From the NCBI RefSeq assembly GCF_040219335.1, contig NZ_JAVJSQ010000004.1, positions 248,001 to 312,000 of the forward strand: DNA of 64,000 nt, read 5' to 3'. The notes beneath the pieces are model-generated. The model did no database searches and was not told where the DNA came from. It worked only from the letters and a program-made list of their open reading frames with translations. Positions 28,142-36,528 of the stretch are shown one piece after another. The position numbers and the translations under genes were made by a program. The DNA comes from Gimesia sp. (GTDB lineage Bacteria > Planctomycetota > Planctomycetia > Planctomycetales > Planctomycetaceae). Each line of letters starts with the position of its first letter. Position 1 is the stretch's first letter.

Positions 28142-29326
28142 GTGCTGACTCGTATTTTGGCAATATTGATTGGTTTGTCGAGCCTGACAGGGTGCGTGAT
28201 CATGCGGACCACTGTGACCAATCCAAATCCGAGACTCAAAACCGTTGCTGTGGTTCCTTTTTTTAATTTGAGCCAGGAGCCAGAAGTCGACGGGCGCCGC
28301 TTTGCCCTCGCCTATTATTCAGAACTACAGAAGGTCCCGGGGTTCCAGGTCTTGCCCGTCGGTGTTGCAGAAGTGGCGATGGTAGAACATCAGCTGCAGA
28401 TGAATAATCCGGATGACGTGCTCAAGCTGGCTAAAGTTCTTGACGTTGATGCCGTTGTGATCGGTGCAGTCACTGATTACTCCCCCTATTATCCTCCTCG
28501 AATTGGATTGCAGGTCTCCTGGTACTCGCCTCATGCCCAGGAATTTACTCCCGGAGTCCCACTGCTGGTCGAAGAGCGTCATGAGAAAAAATCGGTCCTG
28601 AACCAGGTGTTTAAATTAGATCGGATTGTGAATCATGAAGCCAAAAAAGAAGTTCGATATTCAAATCATCTGGAACGGAAACAGACCCGTCAGGAGATGA
28701 AAGCGATATTCAAATCATATAAGGAATCCGCATCGGCTGAATGTCCACCTGAATTCCAGATACCTGAGCCTGCTTCCGAACCAGTTTTCAGAGGTCAATC
28801 AGAGGAGCCACTCGCTGCCTGGCCCCATGCTCAAAACCAGAAGCAGGTGATACAAGCCTCTACTCAATCGAATCAGGGCGTTGATTCAACCTCCCCCTTT
28901 GGTCAGCTTCCATTGAAAGCTAAACCTGCTGTGAACTCGCCAGAAGTTCAAAAATCAATGGATGCACCTTCTCCCTCCTCACATAACCTTCCCGAAACAA
29001 ATTCTACTGCAATTCCTTCATACACGAAGCAGTTTGGTGAATTTTGCCCTCCCACCACTACGACAGAAATCGGCGTCTGCGATCCTCGCCAGCCATTTAT
29101 GTCTTATACACGGCTGTTTGACGGTTCTGATGCCGCTCTGGTTGCCAACCTACGTGATTACCTGGAAGTCAGCGGAGACCGCCGCAGTGGAGGCTGGGAA
29201 GCTTACCTGCATCGGAGTGAGGACTTTATACGGTTTACAGCACATTTAATGATTGTAGAGATGTTAACACTGCATGGTGGTCAGGCTGAGCACCAGATGA
29301 TCTTCAAGGTCAGAAAATATCGATAA
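28142..29326 (+). CDS. Predicted lipoprotein
   Basis: A 394-residue protein starting at GTG 28142. The N-terminus is a lipoprotein signal with lipobox LTGC and Cys18 as the lipid-attachment residue, so it is membrane-anchored and exported. Residues ~30-130 (KTVAVVPFFNLS, then a Rossmann-like pattern with VDAVVIGAVTDYSPYYPP) resemble the CsgG/TolB-N/DUF799-type domains of outer-membrane-associated lipoproteins. A Pro/Ser/Gln-rich linker (about 200-300) precedes a short C-terminal segment that reads DPRQPFMSYTRLFDGSDAAL and probably packs with the N-terminal domain. No enzyme signature is visible. The function is unknown; an envelope-assembly role is only an inference. Confidence 0.7.
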   Translation: MLTRILAILIGLSSLTGCVIMRTTVTNPNPRLKTVAVVPFFNLSQEPEVDGRRFALAYYSELQKVPGFQVLPVGVAEVAMVEHQLQMNNPDDVLKLAKVLDVDAVVIGAVTDYSPYYPPRIGLQVSWYSPHAQEFTPGVPLLVEERHEKKSVLNQVFKLDRIVNHEAKKEVRYSNHLERKQTRQEMKAIFKSYKESASAECPPEFQIPEPASEPVFRGQSEEPLAAWPHAQNQKQVIQASTQSNQGVDSTSPFGQLPLKAKPAVNSPEVQKSMDAPSPSSHNLPETNSTAIPSYTKQFGEFCPPTTTTEIGVCDPRQPFMSYTRLFDGSDAALVANLRDYLEVSGDRRSGGWEAYLHRSEDFIRFTAHLMIVEMLTLHGGQAEHQMIFKVRKYR

Positions 29327-29430
29327 CCCCACCTCTTAACCGCCGATATTAATTAGCGCGGTTGCTTGAGCACTTCCAACCAATCCTGTCTCTGACGTTA
29401 GTGCTCTGACGAATAAAAAGGACTGCTACT

Positions 29431-29661
29431 GTGAAACAACAAATGAACGTCGTTGCTTTGGTAAAAGATTCAGAACGCTATGTTTTTCTGTATGACGATG
29501 CCAGTTCTTCCCAGATGCTTCAGACTCTGGGACAATACGCAGCAGATAAAGAGTTGAGCTTCACCTGGTATGATGCGGCAGTCATGAGTCAGAAAGTCAG
29601 AAAACTCAGACGGGAAGCTGAACAGGAACAGCAGTCTGGCAGATTACGCAAAACTGCGTGA
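29431..29661 (+). CDS. Small conserved-looking hypothetical protein
   Basis: A 76-residue protein starting at GTG 29431, with AAGGA about eight bases upstream supporting the start. It is mostly polar: a strand-like stretch (NVVALVKDSERYVFLYDD), then helices and a basic C-terminus (KVRKLRREAEQEQQ). I do not recognise a family. Its good ribosome site and position between the lipoprotein and xerC genes argue that it is real. Cytoplasmic by lack of a signal. Confidence 0.6.
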   Translation: MKQQMNVVALVKDSERYVFLYDDASSSQMLQTLGQYAADKELSFTWYDAAVMSQKVRKLRREAEQEQQSGRLRKTA

Positions 29662-29731
29662 GAGCGGTGCTGACAGCGATTCTTTCAGACTCTGAAATCC
29701 ATTTCATTCATTCAGCCAGACTAGCGATCAC

Positions 29732-30679
29732 ATGATATCCTCTGAGCATGTCAGGCCAGTTGAGCTGCACGATGCGATTGATAGTTTCCTCAGGTACCTG
29801 GAGATCGAGCGAAATGCTTCTGAACTGACATTGAAATCGTATTCAGAGGACCTGGGAAGCCTGCTGGAATACCTGACCGAGTACGAAGAAACGCTGCTGT
29901 CACCCGACCAGATCGGAATCAGCGAATTACGACGTTACGTAGCGTACTTACACGAGTGTCAGTACGAAAAGACTACGATTGCCAGACGTCTGGCGTGCCT
30001 GCGGAGTTTTTTTCGTTACTGTTGCCGTGAAGGATTCACTCAAACGAATCCAGCTAAGCCGCTACGGACTCCGAGAACCGGGAGAAAACTACCTCATTTT
30101 TTGACAACAGATCAGATTGGCGCGCTACTGGAGGCACCACCTGCCAATCAGAAAATGGGCTTAAGGGACAGGGCCATTCTGGAAACCCTATATTCAGCGG
30201 GGCTGCGTGTTTCCGAACTGGTGGCACTGAATGTAAGTGACTGGGATCAGGATACAAATATCATCCGAGTGCTTGGAAAAGGCCGCAAGGAGCGGATTGC
30301 TCCTATCGGCAGTTATGCCGCGAAAGCACTCCAGCGCTGGACAGCAGAACGTGAAGGCAAGCCACAATCTCATCCTGATGCGGATGCCCTTTTTCTGAAC
30401 CGGCTAAAAACGCGACTGACATCACGTAGTGTAGGGCGGATGCTGGAGAAATATTTACTGCAGACGGGTCTGGATAAAAAGACCAGCCCACACACACTGC
30501 GGCACAGTTTCGCCACACACCTGTTGGATGGAGGCGCCGATTTGCGAAGTGTTCAGGAAATGCTGGGGCACAAAAGTCTGACAACCACACAGATCTATAC
30601 TCACGTCAGCACTGCCCGCCTGCTTGAGACCTATGAAAAAGCCCACCCGCATGCTCAAAAGCAATATAAGAAACGCTAA
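29732..30679 (+). CDS. xerC: Site-specific tyrosine recombinase, XerC-type
   Basis: A 315-residue recombinase with the complete catalytic set: Arg159 in AGLRVSEL, Lys183 in GKGRKER, His254 and Arg257 in [12 protein letters not shown], His280 in [13 protein letters not shown], and nucleophile Tyr289. The N-terminal SAM-like core-binding domain covers about residues 10-105. The length matches XerC/XerD, which resolve chromosome dimers at dif during division. No integrase-like extension, attachment-site repeat or cargo is adjacent, so a housekeeping role is more likely than a mobile element. XerC versus XerD cannot be settled without a tree. It runs 49 bases from the end of the convergent Gfo/Idh/MocA gene. 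Confidence 0.9.
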   Translation: MISSEHVRPVELHDAIDSFLRYLEIERNASELTLKSYSEDLGSLLEYLTEYEETLLSPDQIGISELRRYVAYLHECQYEKTTIARRLACLRSFFRYCCREGFTQTNPAKPLRTPRTGRKLPHFLTTDQIGALLEAPPANQKMGLRDRAILETLYSAGLRVSELVALNVSDWDQDTNIIRVLGKGRKERIAPIGSYAAKALQRWTAEREGKPQSHPDADALFLNRLKTRLTSRSVGRMLEKYLLQTGLDKKTSPHTLRHSFATHLLDGGADLRSVQEMLGHKSLTTTQIYTHVSTARLLETYEKAHPHAQKQYKKR

Positions 30680-30727
30680 GCTGAACAATTTAGTTGGCTG
30701 TTCGGGTCCAAAGAATCAGGCACCATT

Positions 30728-31714
30728 TTAATCGACCTGATATATCTGAGGCGTCCCTGATTCCAGACTACAGCGAGCAAGTTGAACCAGCCGGATTGCC
30801 TGGCATACATCTCTGATATTCGCTACAGGAATAATCCCGCCCACAGCTCTGCGACAAAAGTGATCCAACATGACTTCCAGTTCCTGGCGATCACTTTTTA
30901 GTGATTCCGTCATCGTCTCTGTGTCATTTTCCCAATGGATCTCATCTGGTGAATGAAATTCTGCGTGACCATTCCGGCAATGAACCTGATGTCGGGGATA
31001 AAGTGAATCAGTCGACTGCTGATGTTGTTTAATATCAATTAGTGCAAAACGCTCGGCAGCAGTGACCGGATCTGGTAGAAATTCGATTTTAATTCTCCAG
31101 TGATCCTCTGACTGAATACTTGAGTCTGAATGGAAACTGGAATGAACTTTAACCGGCTTGGTACGCATGACGTAACAACACCAGTCGATTAATCCAACCA
31201 GAAAATCAGTTTCGTTTTTCTGACCCGGAATCTCCACCTGTTGATCAGCTGCAGGCCGACAGGTTTGCAGATGGATCGAAACCGGCTTACCAAGCCGTGT
31301 GACAACCAGTTCAAAAAAACGACTTGTGGCCTGGGAATAACGGCGGCTGAATTCCGGCATTAATGTCACCAGTTGATCGGTTGCCCGCTCATGAATTTCT
31401 CCCAGGAGATTCAGGTCTTCTCCCAGACTGCCGGCAATATACACGGGGCGATGCTGCTGACTGAGCACCTTCAGTGGATAGTGATTCATCCATTCTGAAT
31501 TTAACAGCAGGAAAGCGTCAACGGGATAACGGGTGGTCAATGCCCCAATCCCTGAGGCGACCGCTGCATTCCATTGAGTTGAAACCTGTTCCGCTCGACT
31601 GCGCACCGGATCATAGACGGCTTTGATCTGGATTCTTTGATCCATCATCCGCAGGACAGGTTCATAGCGCTGCTCCCAATATGGGCCGAGCCCTATTATT
31701 CCAATTCTGACCAT
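30728..31714 (-). CDS. Gfo/Idh/MocA family oxidoreductase
   Basis: A 328-residue protein starting MVRIGIIGLGPYWEQRY, with the GxGxxx NAD(P)-binding loop near residues 7-12 and an acidic or polar strand end in AVYDPVRSRAEQV. The C-terminal half has the beta-sheet pattern of the Gfo/Idh/MocA substrate domain. The usual EKP motif is not apparent; the equivalent stretch reads YIAGSLGEDLN. The family dehydrogenates or epimerises sugars and related compounds, and is highly expanded in planctomycetes. The missing EKP lysine means it could be a divergent or non-catalytic member. Substrate unknown. Cytoplasmic. Confidence 0.75.
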   Translation of the reverse strand: MVRIGIIGLGPYWEQRYEPVLRMMDQRIQIKAVYDPVRSRAEQVSTQWNAAVASGIGALTTRYPVDAFLLLNSEWMNHYPLKVLSQQHRPVYIAGSLGEDLNLLGEIHERATDQLVTLMPEFSRRYSQATSRFFELVVTRLGKPVSIHLQTCRPAADQQVEIPGQKNETDFLVGLIDWCCYVMRTKPVKVHSSFHSDSSIQSEDHWRIKIEFLPDPVTAAERFALIDIKQHQQSTDSLYPRHQVHCRNGHAEFHSPDEIHWENDTETMTESLKSDRQELEVMLDHFCRRAVGGIIPVANIRDVCQAIRLVQLARCSLESGTPQIYQVD

Positions 31715-32296
31715 ACCGGGAACATTACAATTTGGGAAACAGGATGAAACAGATTACATTCTCCAGATAGAACCTGATCAGAAAGTCAGAAACTACTACC
31801 CAGAGATCCAAGTGCAGAAACAGATATGATATTCATTAAATATGTATAGAATCAAGACTGTATGAGCCTCTCGCCAACGATACCCTGAATCAGTGAGCGA
31901 CATTTAATCAAGTAGGCCGAAAATTCATAAATACATTTACCAGGATGACGATAAAAGATCACGCAATCAGCCCCTTGACGTGACAGAGAGTCTCTAATGA
32001 GATTGACTTCAGGCAAAGTCAGTCAAATGCTGTTTTCCAGATCTCAATGAACTCAGCAGCCAACACCGGAAAATCGAATTTCCCGCTCGCATCGTGTCTG
32101 TCGCGAAACATTCCCATCTGCCTGCAAAATCTTAAAAAGACAGCAAATAATTTGATAGTCAGGAGTTCAAACAAATTTTGGGTGTATGTTTTTTAGCTGA
32201 ATTACGTAGAATTACGATAAGAGATCATTCCAAATCCAGTATCAATCAGTCCCTTTGGCCTGTCAAAAGGACTGATTCAGAGAGGTGAAGCCAGTT
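31715..32296. other. Divergent intergenic region with leader hairpin
   Basis: About 580 bases between the minus-strand oxidoreductase and the plus-strand TIGR00300-type gene. It is AT-rich, has no open frame of useful length, and includes a CCCCTTGACGTGACAG segment near 31973 without a clear -10. The notable structure is the hairpin at 32244-32277, immediately before the ribosome site of the next gene. Confidence 0.45.
32244..32277 (+). promoter_or_regulatory. Leader hairpin before the TIGR00300-type gene
   Basis: AATCAGTCC at 32244-32252 pairs perfectly with GGACTGATT at 32269-32277; three more A-T pairs are possible past a single bulge. The 3' arm ends five bases before GAGG at 32282-32285, the apparent ribosome site of the gene starting at 32297. 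The placement suggests control of translation or RNA stability, though it could also be an unrelated fold. Confidence 0.5.
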
Positions 32297-33571
32297 ATGG
32301 GTGATACAACCGATAAACCATCCGATCTCCAGAAGCAGAGTTCACTTAGTGTCAGCGAAGAAATCGAATTACAGGGCCATATCATCGATAGTCTGCTCCT
32401 GCCCAAGATTCTGGATGAAATTACGGTTTTGGGTGGCGATTTCTCGATTGATGAAATTTCAATTGGTCATTCCCGATCTGACAGCAGTCGGGCCCAGATC
32501 AAAGTCACTGCCCCCGATGAAGAAACACTGCAGTCAATCCTCACTCAGATTGCCCAACATGGGGCAGTTCCCCTGGAACAGCATGACTGTCTTCTGGCAC
32601 AGGCTGACATGGGTGGTGCGTTTCCGGAAGGGTTCTATTGCACAACCAATCAGAAAACCGAGATCCGTGTTGATGGAAACTGGATTCCGGTATCGCTCCA
32701 GGAAATGGACTGTGGCATCGTGGTGAGTAAAGATCATAAATCAGCTCACTGCCTGCCGATGGCCGATGTTCAGGAGGGTGAACTGGTCGTGCTGGGTACC
32801 CGGGGCACACGTGTCTTTCCCATAGATCGAGGTGCACCGGAAGTTGCCGGTTTTTCATTCATGAACAGTACTGTCTCTAGTGAGAAACCCAAGGGCGTTA
32901 CCGTCCGTGAAATCGCCGCCGAGATGCGACGCGCAAAGCAGGGAGCGGGAAAGATACTGGTTGTCGCTGGTCCTGCGGTTGTACATACCGGGAGTAGAGC
33001 CTATTTCAGCGAATTAATCAGGGAAGGGTATGTCAATCTGCTGTTCGCGGGAAACGCTCTGGCCACCCACGACATCGAAGAATCGTTTTATGGGACCAGC
33101 CTGGGAATCTCGATGGAACATGGTGGATCCAGTGAAGAAGGCCACGAACACCATTTACGATCAATCAACCGGATTCGTCGTCTGGGTAGTATTCAGATTG
33201 CAGTCGAGCAGGGAGTCTTAACATCAGGGATCATGTATGAATGCGTGAAGAATCAGGTCCCTTTCCTGCTGGCGGGGAGTATTCGTGACGATGGTCCTTT
33301 ACCCGATGTCATCACTGATACGGTCGATGCGCAGCGAAAAATGCGTGAACTGGTAGAAGGAGTCTCTTTCTGTCTGATGATCGCCACCACTCTGCATTCG
33401 ATCGCTGTCGGAAATCTATTACCGGCCAGTGTCAGAGTGGTCTGTGTGGATATTAACCCGGCCACTGTCACGAAACTGGCAGATCGCGGCACGTTTCAGA
33501 CAGTCGGGCTGGTTACTGATGTGGAACCTTTTCTCAGAGTGCTGCTCGATGAAATCAATAAATCATCGTAA
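32297..33571 (+). CDS. TIGR00300 (LOR/SDH domain) family protein, possible ornithine-to-proline enzyme
   Basis: A 424-residue protein; ATG 32297 is preferred over GTG 32285 because the GAGG at 32282-32285 is then correctly spaced. ELQGHIIDSLLLPKILDEI opens the LOR/SDH region, and the later FPIDRGAPEVAGFSFMNS and NLLFAGNALATHDIEESFYGT segments match the conserved TIGR00300 protein found in archaea and some bacteria. Archaeal and cyanobacterial relatives of this domain have been linked to ornithine cyclodeamination, giving proline and ammonia; I am moderately sure of that assignment and did not verify active-site residues. A C-terminal dinucleotide-fold-like segment is visible (VRVVCVDINPATVTKLADRG). 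It is cytoplasmic. The leader hairpin is listed separately. Confidence 0.75.
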   Translation: MGDTTDKPSDLQKQSSLSVSEEIELQGHIIDSLLLPKILDEITVLGGDFSIDEISIGHSRSDSSRAQIKVTAPDEETLQSILTQIAQHGAVPLEQHDCLLAQADMGGAFPEGFYCTTNQKTEIRVDGNWIPVSLQEMDCGIVVSKDHKSAHCLPMADVQEGELVVLGTRGTRVFPIDRGAPEVAGFSFMNSTVSSEKPKGVTVREIAAEMRRAKQGAGKILVVAGPAVVHTGSRAYFSELIREGYVNLLFAGNALATHDIEESFYGTSLGISMEHGGSSEEGHEHHLRSINRIRRLGSIQIAVEQGVLTSGIMYECVKNQVPFLLAGSIRDDGPLPDVITDTVDAQRKMRELVEGVSFCLMIATTLHSIAVGNLLPASVRVVCVDINPATVTKLADRGTFQTVGLVTDVEPFLRVLLDEINKSS

Positions 33572-33664
33572 GGATTTTGTTGGCCGGATCGCCTTGTTAT
33601 ACTATAAGAAAATAGCCTTTATTTGCCTCTAATTTAGCCTGTTTCCCCCGAAAGGGCATTCTGC

Positions 33665-34027
33665 ATGCAGGAATCGACTCAAAAGAAATATCACGTTGCT
33701 GACTTCGCTCAGATCGAAGGGACCGCTTGCCCTTGTGGAACTGCCCGCCGCGCATTTGCTGATGTGGATGAGTTTCCCGGAACCCTGCACGTTACCGAGA
33801 TCTCAGAAACAGCTGAGCTGCACTATCATCGCAAACTGACAGAGACGTACTACTTCCTGGAGTGTGGTGAAGATGCGCAAATGCAACTCGATGACGAAAT
33901 CATCCCAGTACACGCCGGAATGTCTATCGTAATACCTCCCGGGGTCCGTCATCGCGCTATCGGCACCATGAAAATCATCAACATCGTTTTTCCGAAGTTT
34001 GACCCTGCTGATGAATGGCTCGATTGA
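33665..34027 (+). CDS. Cupin-domain protein
   Basis: A 120-residue single-domain cupin. Motif 1 appears as LHYHRKLTETYYFLECG, giving two His and a Glu as likely metal ligands, and motif 2 as IPPGVRHRAIG with the last His. This is a full four-ligand cupin site. The N-terminal CPCGTARRAF is unusual and might be an extra metal or redox site. Small stand-alone cupins range from isomerases to dioxygenases and sugar-binding proteins, so no reaction is assigned. It starts at ATG 33665, 93 bases after the TIGR00300 gene on the same strand. Confidence 0.8.
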   Translation: MQESTQKKYHVADFAQIEGTACPCGTARRAFADVDEFPGTLHVTEISETAELHYHRKLTETYYFLECGEDAQMQLDDEIIPVHAGMSIVIPPGVRHRAIGTMKIINIVFPKFDPADEWLD

Positions 34028-34056
34028 ACCACTTTCTCAAAATACGATCAGCAGTT

Positions 34057-34092
34057 AAAAAGAGGCGACGGTCCTTTATGTATTCACCGTCG
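34057..34092 (-). terminator. Possible Rho-independent terminator of the HEPN-like gene
   Basis: Read on the minus strand, CGACGGT (34092-34086) pairs with ACCGTCG (34072-34066) across a 13-base loop and is followed three bases later by a run of five T (34061-34057). The stop codon of the minus-strand gene (34078-34076) lies in the loop. The stem is only 7 bp, hence moderate confidence. On the plus strand a short TTT follows the stem, so weak bidirectional use for the cupin gene is possible. Confidence 0.5.
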
Positions 34093-34807
34093 TTTCACTG
34101 CAATAAGGGCAGGACTCTCCGTAGATAATTTTCCCACAATTCGTACATTCGTGTGCACCGTAGGATGGCTTATCGGGTGTCACCCAGCGCTGGTAAGCCA
34201 GAAACACGAATACGGCTGTGACGAAGATAGCAAACAGAATTGCCAAACCACCGGTACCGTAAGAAAAGAAGATTCCCAGATCGATCACGATTCCGCAGAC
34301 TAGAAAGACGATCGCATCCCGGAGACGCTCCCTGCGATTATCCGGGGAATCGACAATTACCTGCTCCTGGTACTGCAGAATCTGATACAGCAATTGATCA
34401 CGTTCTTTCTGGAGTTGCTGTGCTTCTTTCCTCGCACCAGCGGCGGACAGCAAACGGGCAGCGGTATCCAGAATGCGGAGTGTGTCGTCAGTGTTAATCT
34501 GGGTCTGATGAGCCCAGCGGTTTCGATACTCTCTCAGTTCGCCCACAAAGCTGCGTTCCAGAGGAGTGAAACGGTTACGAAAGACGCTGTTCCAGTGATC
34601 CCATAAAATCAGGAGTGTTGAGTGCGCGTCCCAGCGGATTGCGTCACCTTCAGGCTGTGAAGTCAGGGGAGAGTTGCGGAAACTCTCTTTCGCACGGTCA
34701 ATCCAGTTGTCCCGGTAAACCGCTTTCATTTCCTGCTCAATGACGGGATAGAGTCCTGTCCCCAGTAACTCCAGAGTCAGTTTGATGCGCTCATTATCAC
34801 CTGCCAC
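34076..34807 (-). CDS. HEPN (Swt1-like), two-helix membrane protein with C-terminal zinc ribbon
   Basis: A 243-residue protein with three parts. Residues ~5-125 resemble the Swt1-type HEPN domain (ERIKLTLELLGTGLYPVIEQ), including an Rx4H motif, Arg95 to His100 in RNRWAH, the catalytic signature of HEPN RNases. A helical linker (about 125-155) leads to two hydrophobic segments (~165-182 and ~186-206). The C-terminus is a zinc ribbon with Cys221/Cys224 and Cys233/Cys236. Swt1-type HEPN domains elsewhere occur at the N-terminus of large ATPases associated with phage defence, but here no partner nuclease or ATPase is adjacent. A membrane-tethered RNase or RNA-binding regulator is the most natural reading, unproven. 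Start is ATG 34807. Confidence 0.65.
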   Translation of the reverse strand: MAGDNERIKLTLELLGTGLYPVIEQEMKAVYRDNWIDRAKESFRNSPLTSQPEGDAIRWDAHSTLLILWDHWNSVFRNRFTPLERSFVGELREYRNRWAHQTQINTDDTLRILDTAARLLSAAGARKEAQQLQKERDQLLYQILQYQEQVIVDSPDNRRERLRDAIVFLVCGIVIDLGIFFSYGTGGLAILFAIFVTAVFVFLAYQRWVTPDKPSYGAHECTNCGKIIYGESCPYCSETTVNT

Positions 34808-35021
34808 GCAATTCCCCTCTTCCGCCTCACAGAATATTTCCCTAAAGTCATGCCCCCGAATCCTTTCTTAAGCGTCCTGATACCAGAACAATACTTCCTT
34901 TTTTTAGGGAACAGGTCAAGCACGCAACCGGCAGATTCAACGAAAGCAGGGGATTTCTTTGTCCACTAATCTGGTAGAAACGATTTAGCAGGCCTTTGCG
35001 GTGAATAATCGCAAATTAGAT

Positions 35022-36485
35022 TCAGGCAATCAATTCATCCACAACACAACCGTGTACATCCGTCAATCTGAAATCGCGACCTGCAAAGCGGTAGGTCAGA
35101 CGCTCATGATCAAATCCGAGTAGCTTCAAGAGTGTCGCATGCAGGTCATGCACATGCACCTTATTCTCAACAGCAGCAAATCCGAATTCATCGGTCGCCC
35201 CGTAGGCTTGCCCACCTTTGACTCCACCTCCAGCCAGCCAGACGGTGAATCCATGGTTATTGTGGTCACGACCATTCATTTTGCCAGCGTTGGCTCCGGG
35301 TGTAGGGAGTTCCACAACCGGGGTCCGTCCAAATTCACCACCACAAACGACGATCGTATCCTGCAGTAATCCACGCTGCTTCAGGTCTTTGAGCAATGCT
35401 GCAATTCCCTGAGAACACTCGCCGGCCAGACGACGGTGATTCTTCTCAATTTCATCGTGATTGTCCCAGGGCTGACCGGCACCATGCCAAAGTTGTACGT
35501 AGCGGACACCACGTTCCACCAGCCGACGAGCGATCATCAACTGACGAGCATGCACACCGGAGCCGTACATCTCATGAATGTGCTGTGGTTCCTGACTAAT
35601 ATCAAATACATCCGAAGCCTGCATCTGCATACGATAAGCCAGCTCAAAAGACTGAATCCGGGACTCCAGGGCGGACTCTTGAGCCCGTGCTTCCTGATGA
35701 CGACGGTTCAATGCCTGCAATAGATCAAGTTGTCGGCGCTGCTCGGGCAGGGACTGCTTCTTATTTCTGATATTGCTGATCAGCTTCTCAATATCAGTAT
35801 GTTTGGTATCAATGTGCGTTCCCTGATATGCTCCCGGCAGAAAAGCAGAACGCCAGTTAGCGGATTCCGTAATGGGATATCCCCCTGGGCACATCACGAC
35901 GAAACCGGGGAGATTCTGGTTTTCGGTCCCCAGACCATAAGTCACCCAGGCTCCCATACTCGGGCGTGGCTGAATCAGGTCGCCACAATTCATCATCATC
36001 AAAGAAGGCTCATGGTTCGGCACGTTGGTATACATCGAACGCACGAAGGCGATATCGTCGACACAGTCTCCCAGTTCGGAGAACAGCTCGCTGACTTCCA
36101 GGCCACTCTCGCCGTACTTTTTAAATTTAAACGGTGAGGGCAGGGCGGCCCCGGTTTTCCGTTCTGTCCGCAGGTTTTCTGTCGGCAGCATCTTCCCAGT
36201 GTACTTCGCCAGCGCAGGCTTGGGGTCGAATGTATCGACTTGAGAGGCCCCACCATTCAGGAAGATATGAATAACGTGCTTGGCTTTACCCGGAAAATGA
36301 GAGGTTTTCGGTGCCATTGGCGATTCTGTATCGACCCCAGAAGCTCCCTCAGCAGAATTCAACATTCCTTCAGAAGCCATCAGTGAGGCGAGTCCGAGCG
36401 AGCCCAGACCGGTACCGCACCGCTGCAACATCTGTCGCCGTGTTAAAATCGGATCAATATTGAAATGTGGGTTAGTATCAGCCAT
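35022..36485 (-). CDS. DUF1501 protein with Tat signal
   Basis: A 487-residue DUF1501 protein. The N-terminus carries a Tat-type signal (TRRQMLQRCGTGLGSLGLASL) at residues 15-35, so it is exported folded. The DUF1501 core follows (HVIHIFLNGGASQVDTFDPK; then GGEFGRTPVVELP and NHGFTVWLAGGGVKGG), a sulfatase/phosphatase-superfamily-like fold, here without an obvious CxPSR site. These proteins are planctomycete hallmarks and are almost always encoded next to a PSCyt1/DUF1549/DUF1553 gene, as here. Their biochemical role is not established; polysaccharide-linked function is a frequent suggestion. It is 43 bases downstream of that gene on the same strand, so the two form an operon. Confidence 0.92.
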   Translation of the reverse strand: MADTNPHFNIDPILTRRQMLQRCGTGLGSLGLASLMASEGMLNSAEGASGVDTESPMAPKTSHFPGKAKHVIHIFLNGGASQVDTFDPKPALAKYTGKMLPTENLRTERKTGAALPSPFKFKKYGESGLEVSELFSELGDCVDDIAFVRSMYTNVPNHEPSLMMMNCGDLIQPRPSMGAWVTYGLGTENQNLPGFVVMCPGGYPITESANWRSAFLPGAYQGTHIDTKHTDIEKLISNIRNKKQSLPEQRRQLDLLQALNRRHQEARAQESALESRIQSFELAYRMQMQASDVFDISQEPQHIHEMYGSGVHARQLMIARRLVERGVRYVQLWHGAGQPWDNHDEIEKNHRRLAGECSQGIAALLKDLKQRGLLQDTIVVCGGEFGRTPVVELPTPGANAGKMNGRDHNNHGFTVWLAGGGVKGGQAYGATDEFGFAAVENKVHVHDLHATLLKLLGFDHERLTYRFAGRDFRLTDVHGCVVDELIA

Positions 36486-36528
36486 GAGTTCAGGCTCCCC
36501 ATTCTATTCGAATCTTTTGAAAAAAGAC

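Noticed and set aside
29732-30679. xerC as an integrase of a mobile element
   Set aside because: Length and motifs match housekeeping XerC/XerD; no attachment repeats, tRNA or cargo genes are adjacent.
27999-32145. The 15-base word CTTAAAAAGACAGCA at 27999-28013 and 32131-32145
   Set aside because: A pair of 15-base AT-rich matches is expected by chance in a window this size, and the flanks do not match.
34076-34807. Classical toxin-antitoxin (HEPN/MNT) pair
   Set aside because: No nucleotidyltransferase (MNT) antitoxin gene lies beside it, and the gene has its own membrane and zinc-ribbon parts.
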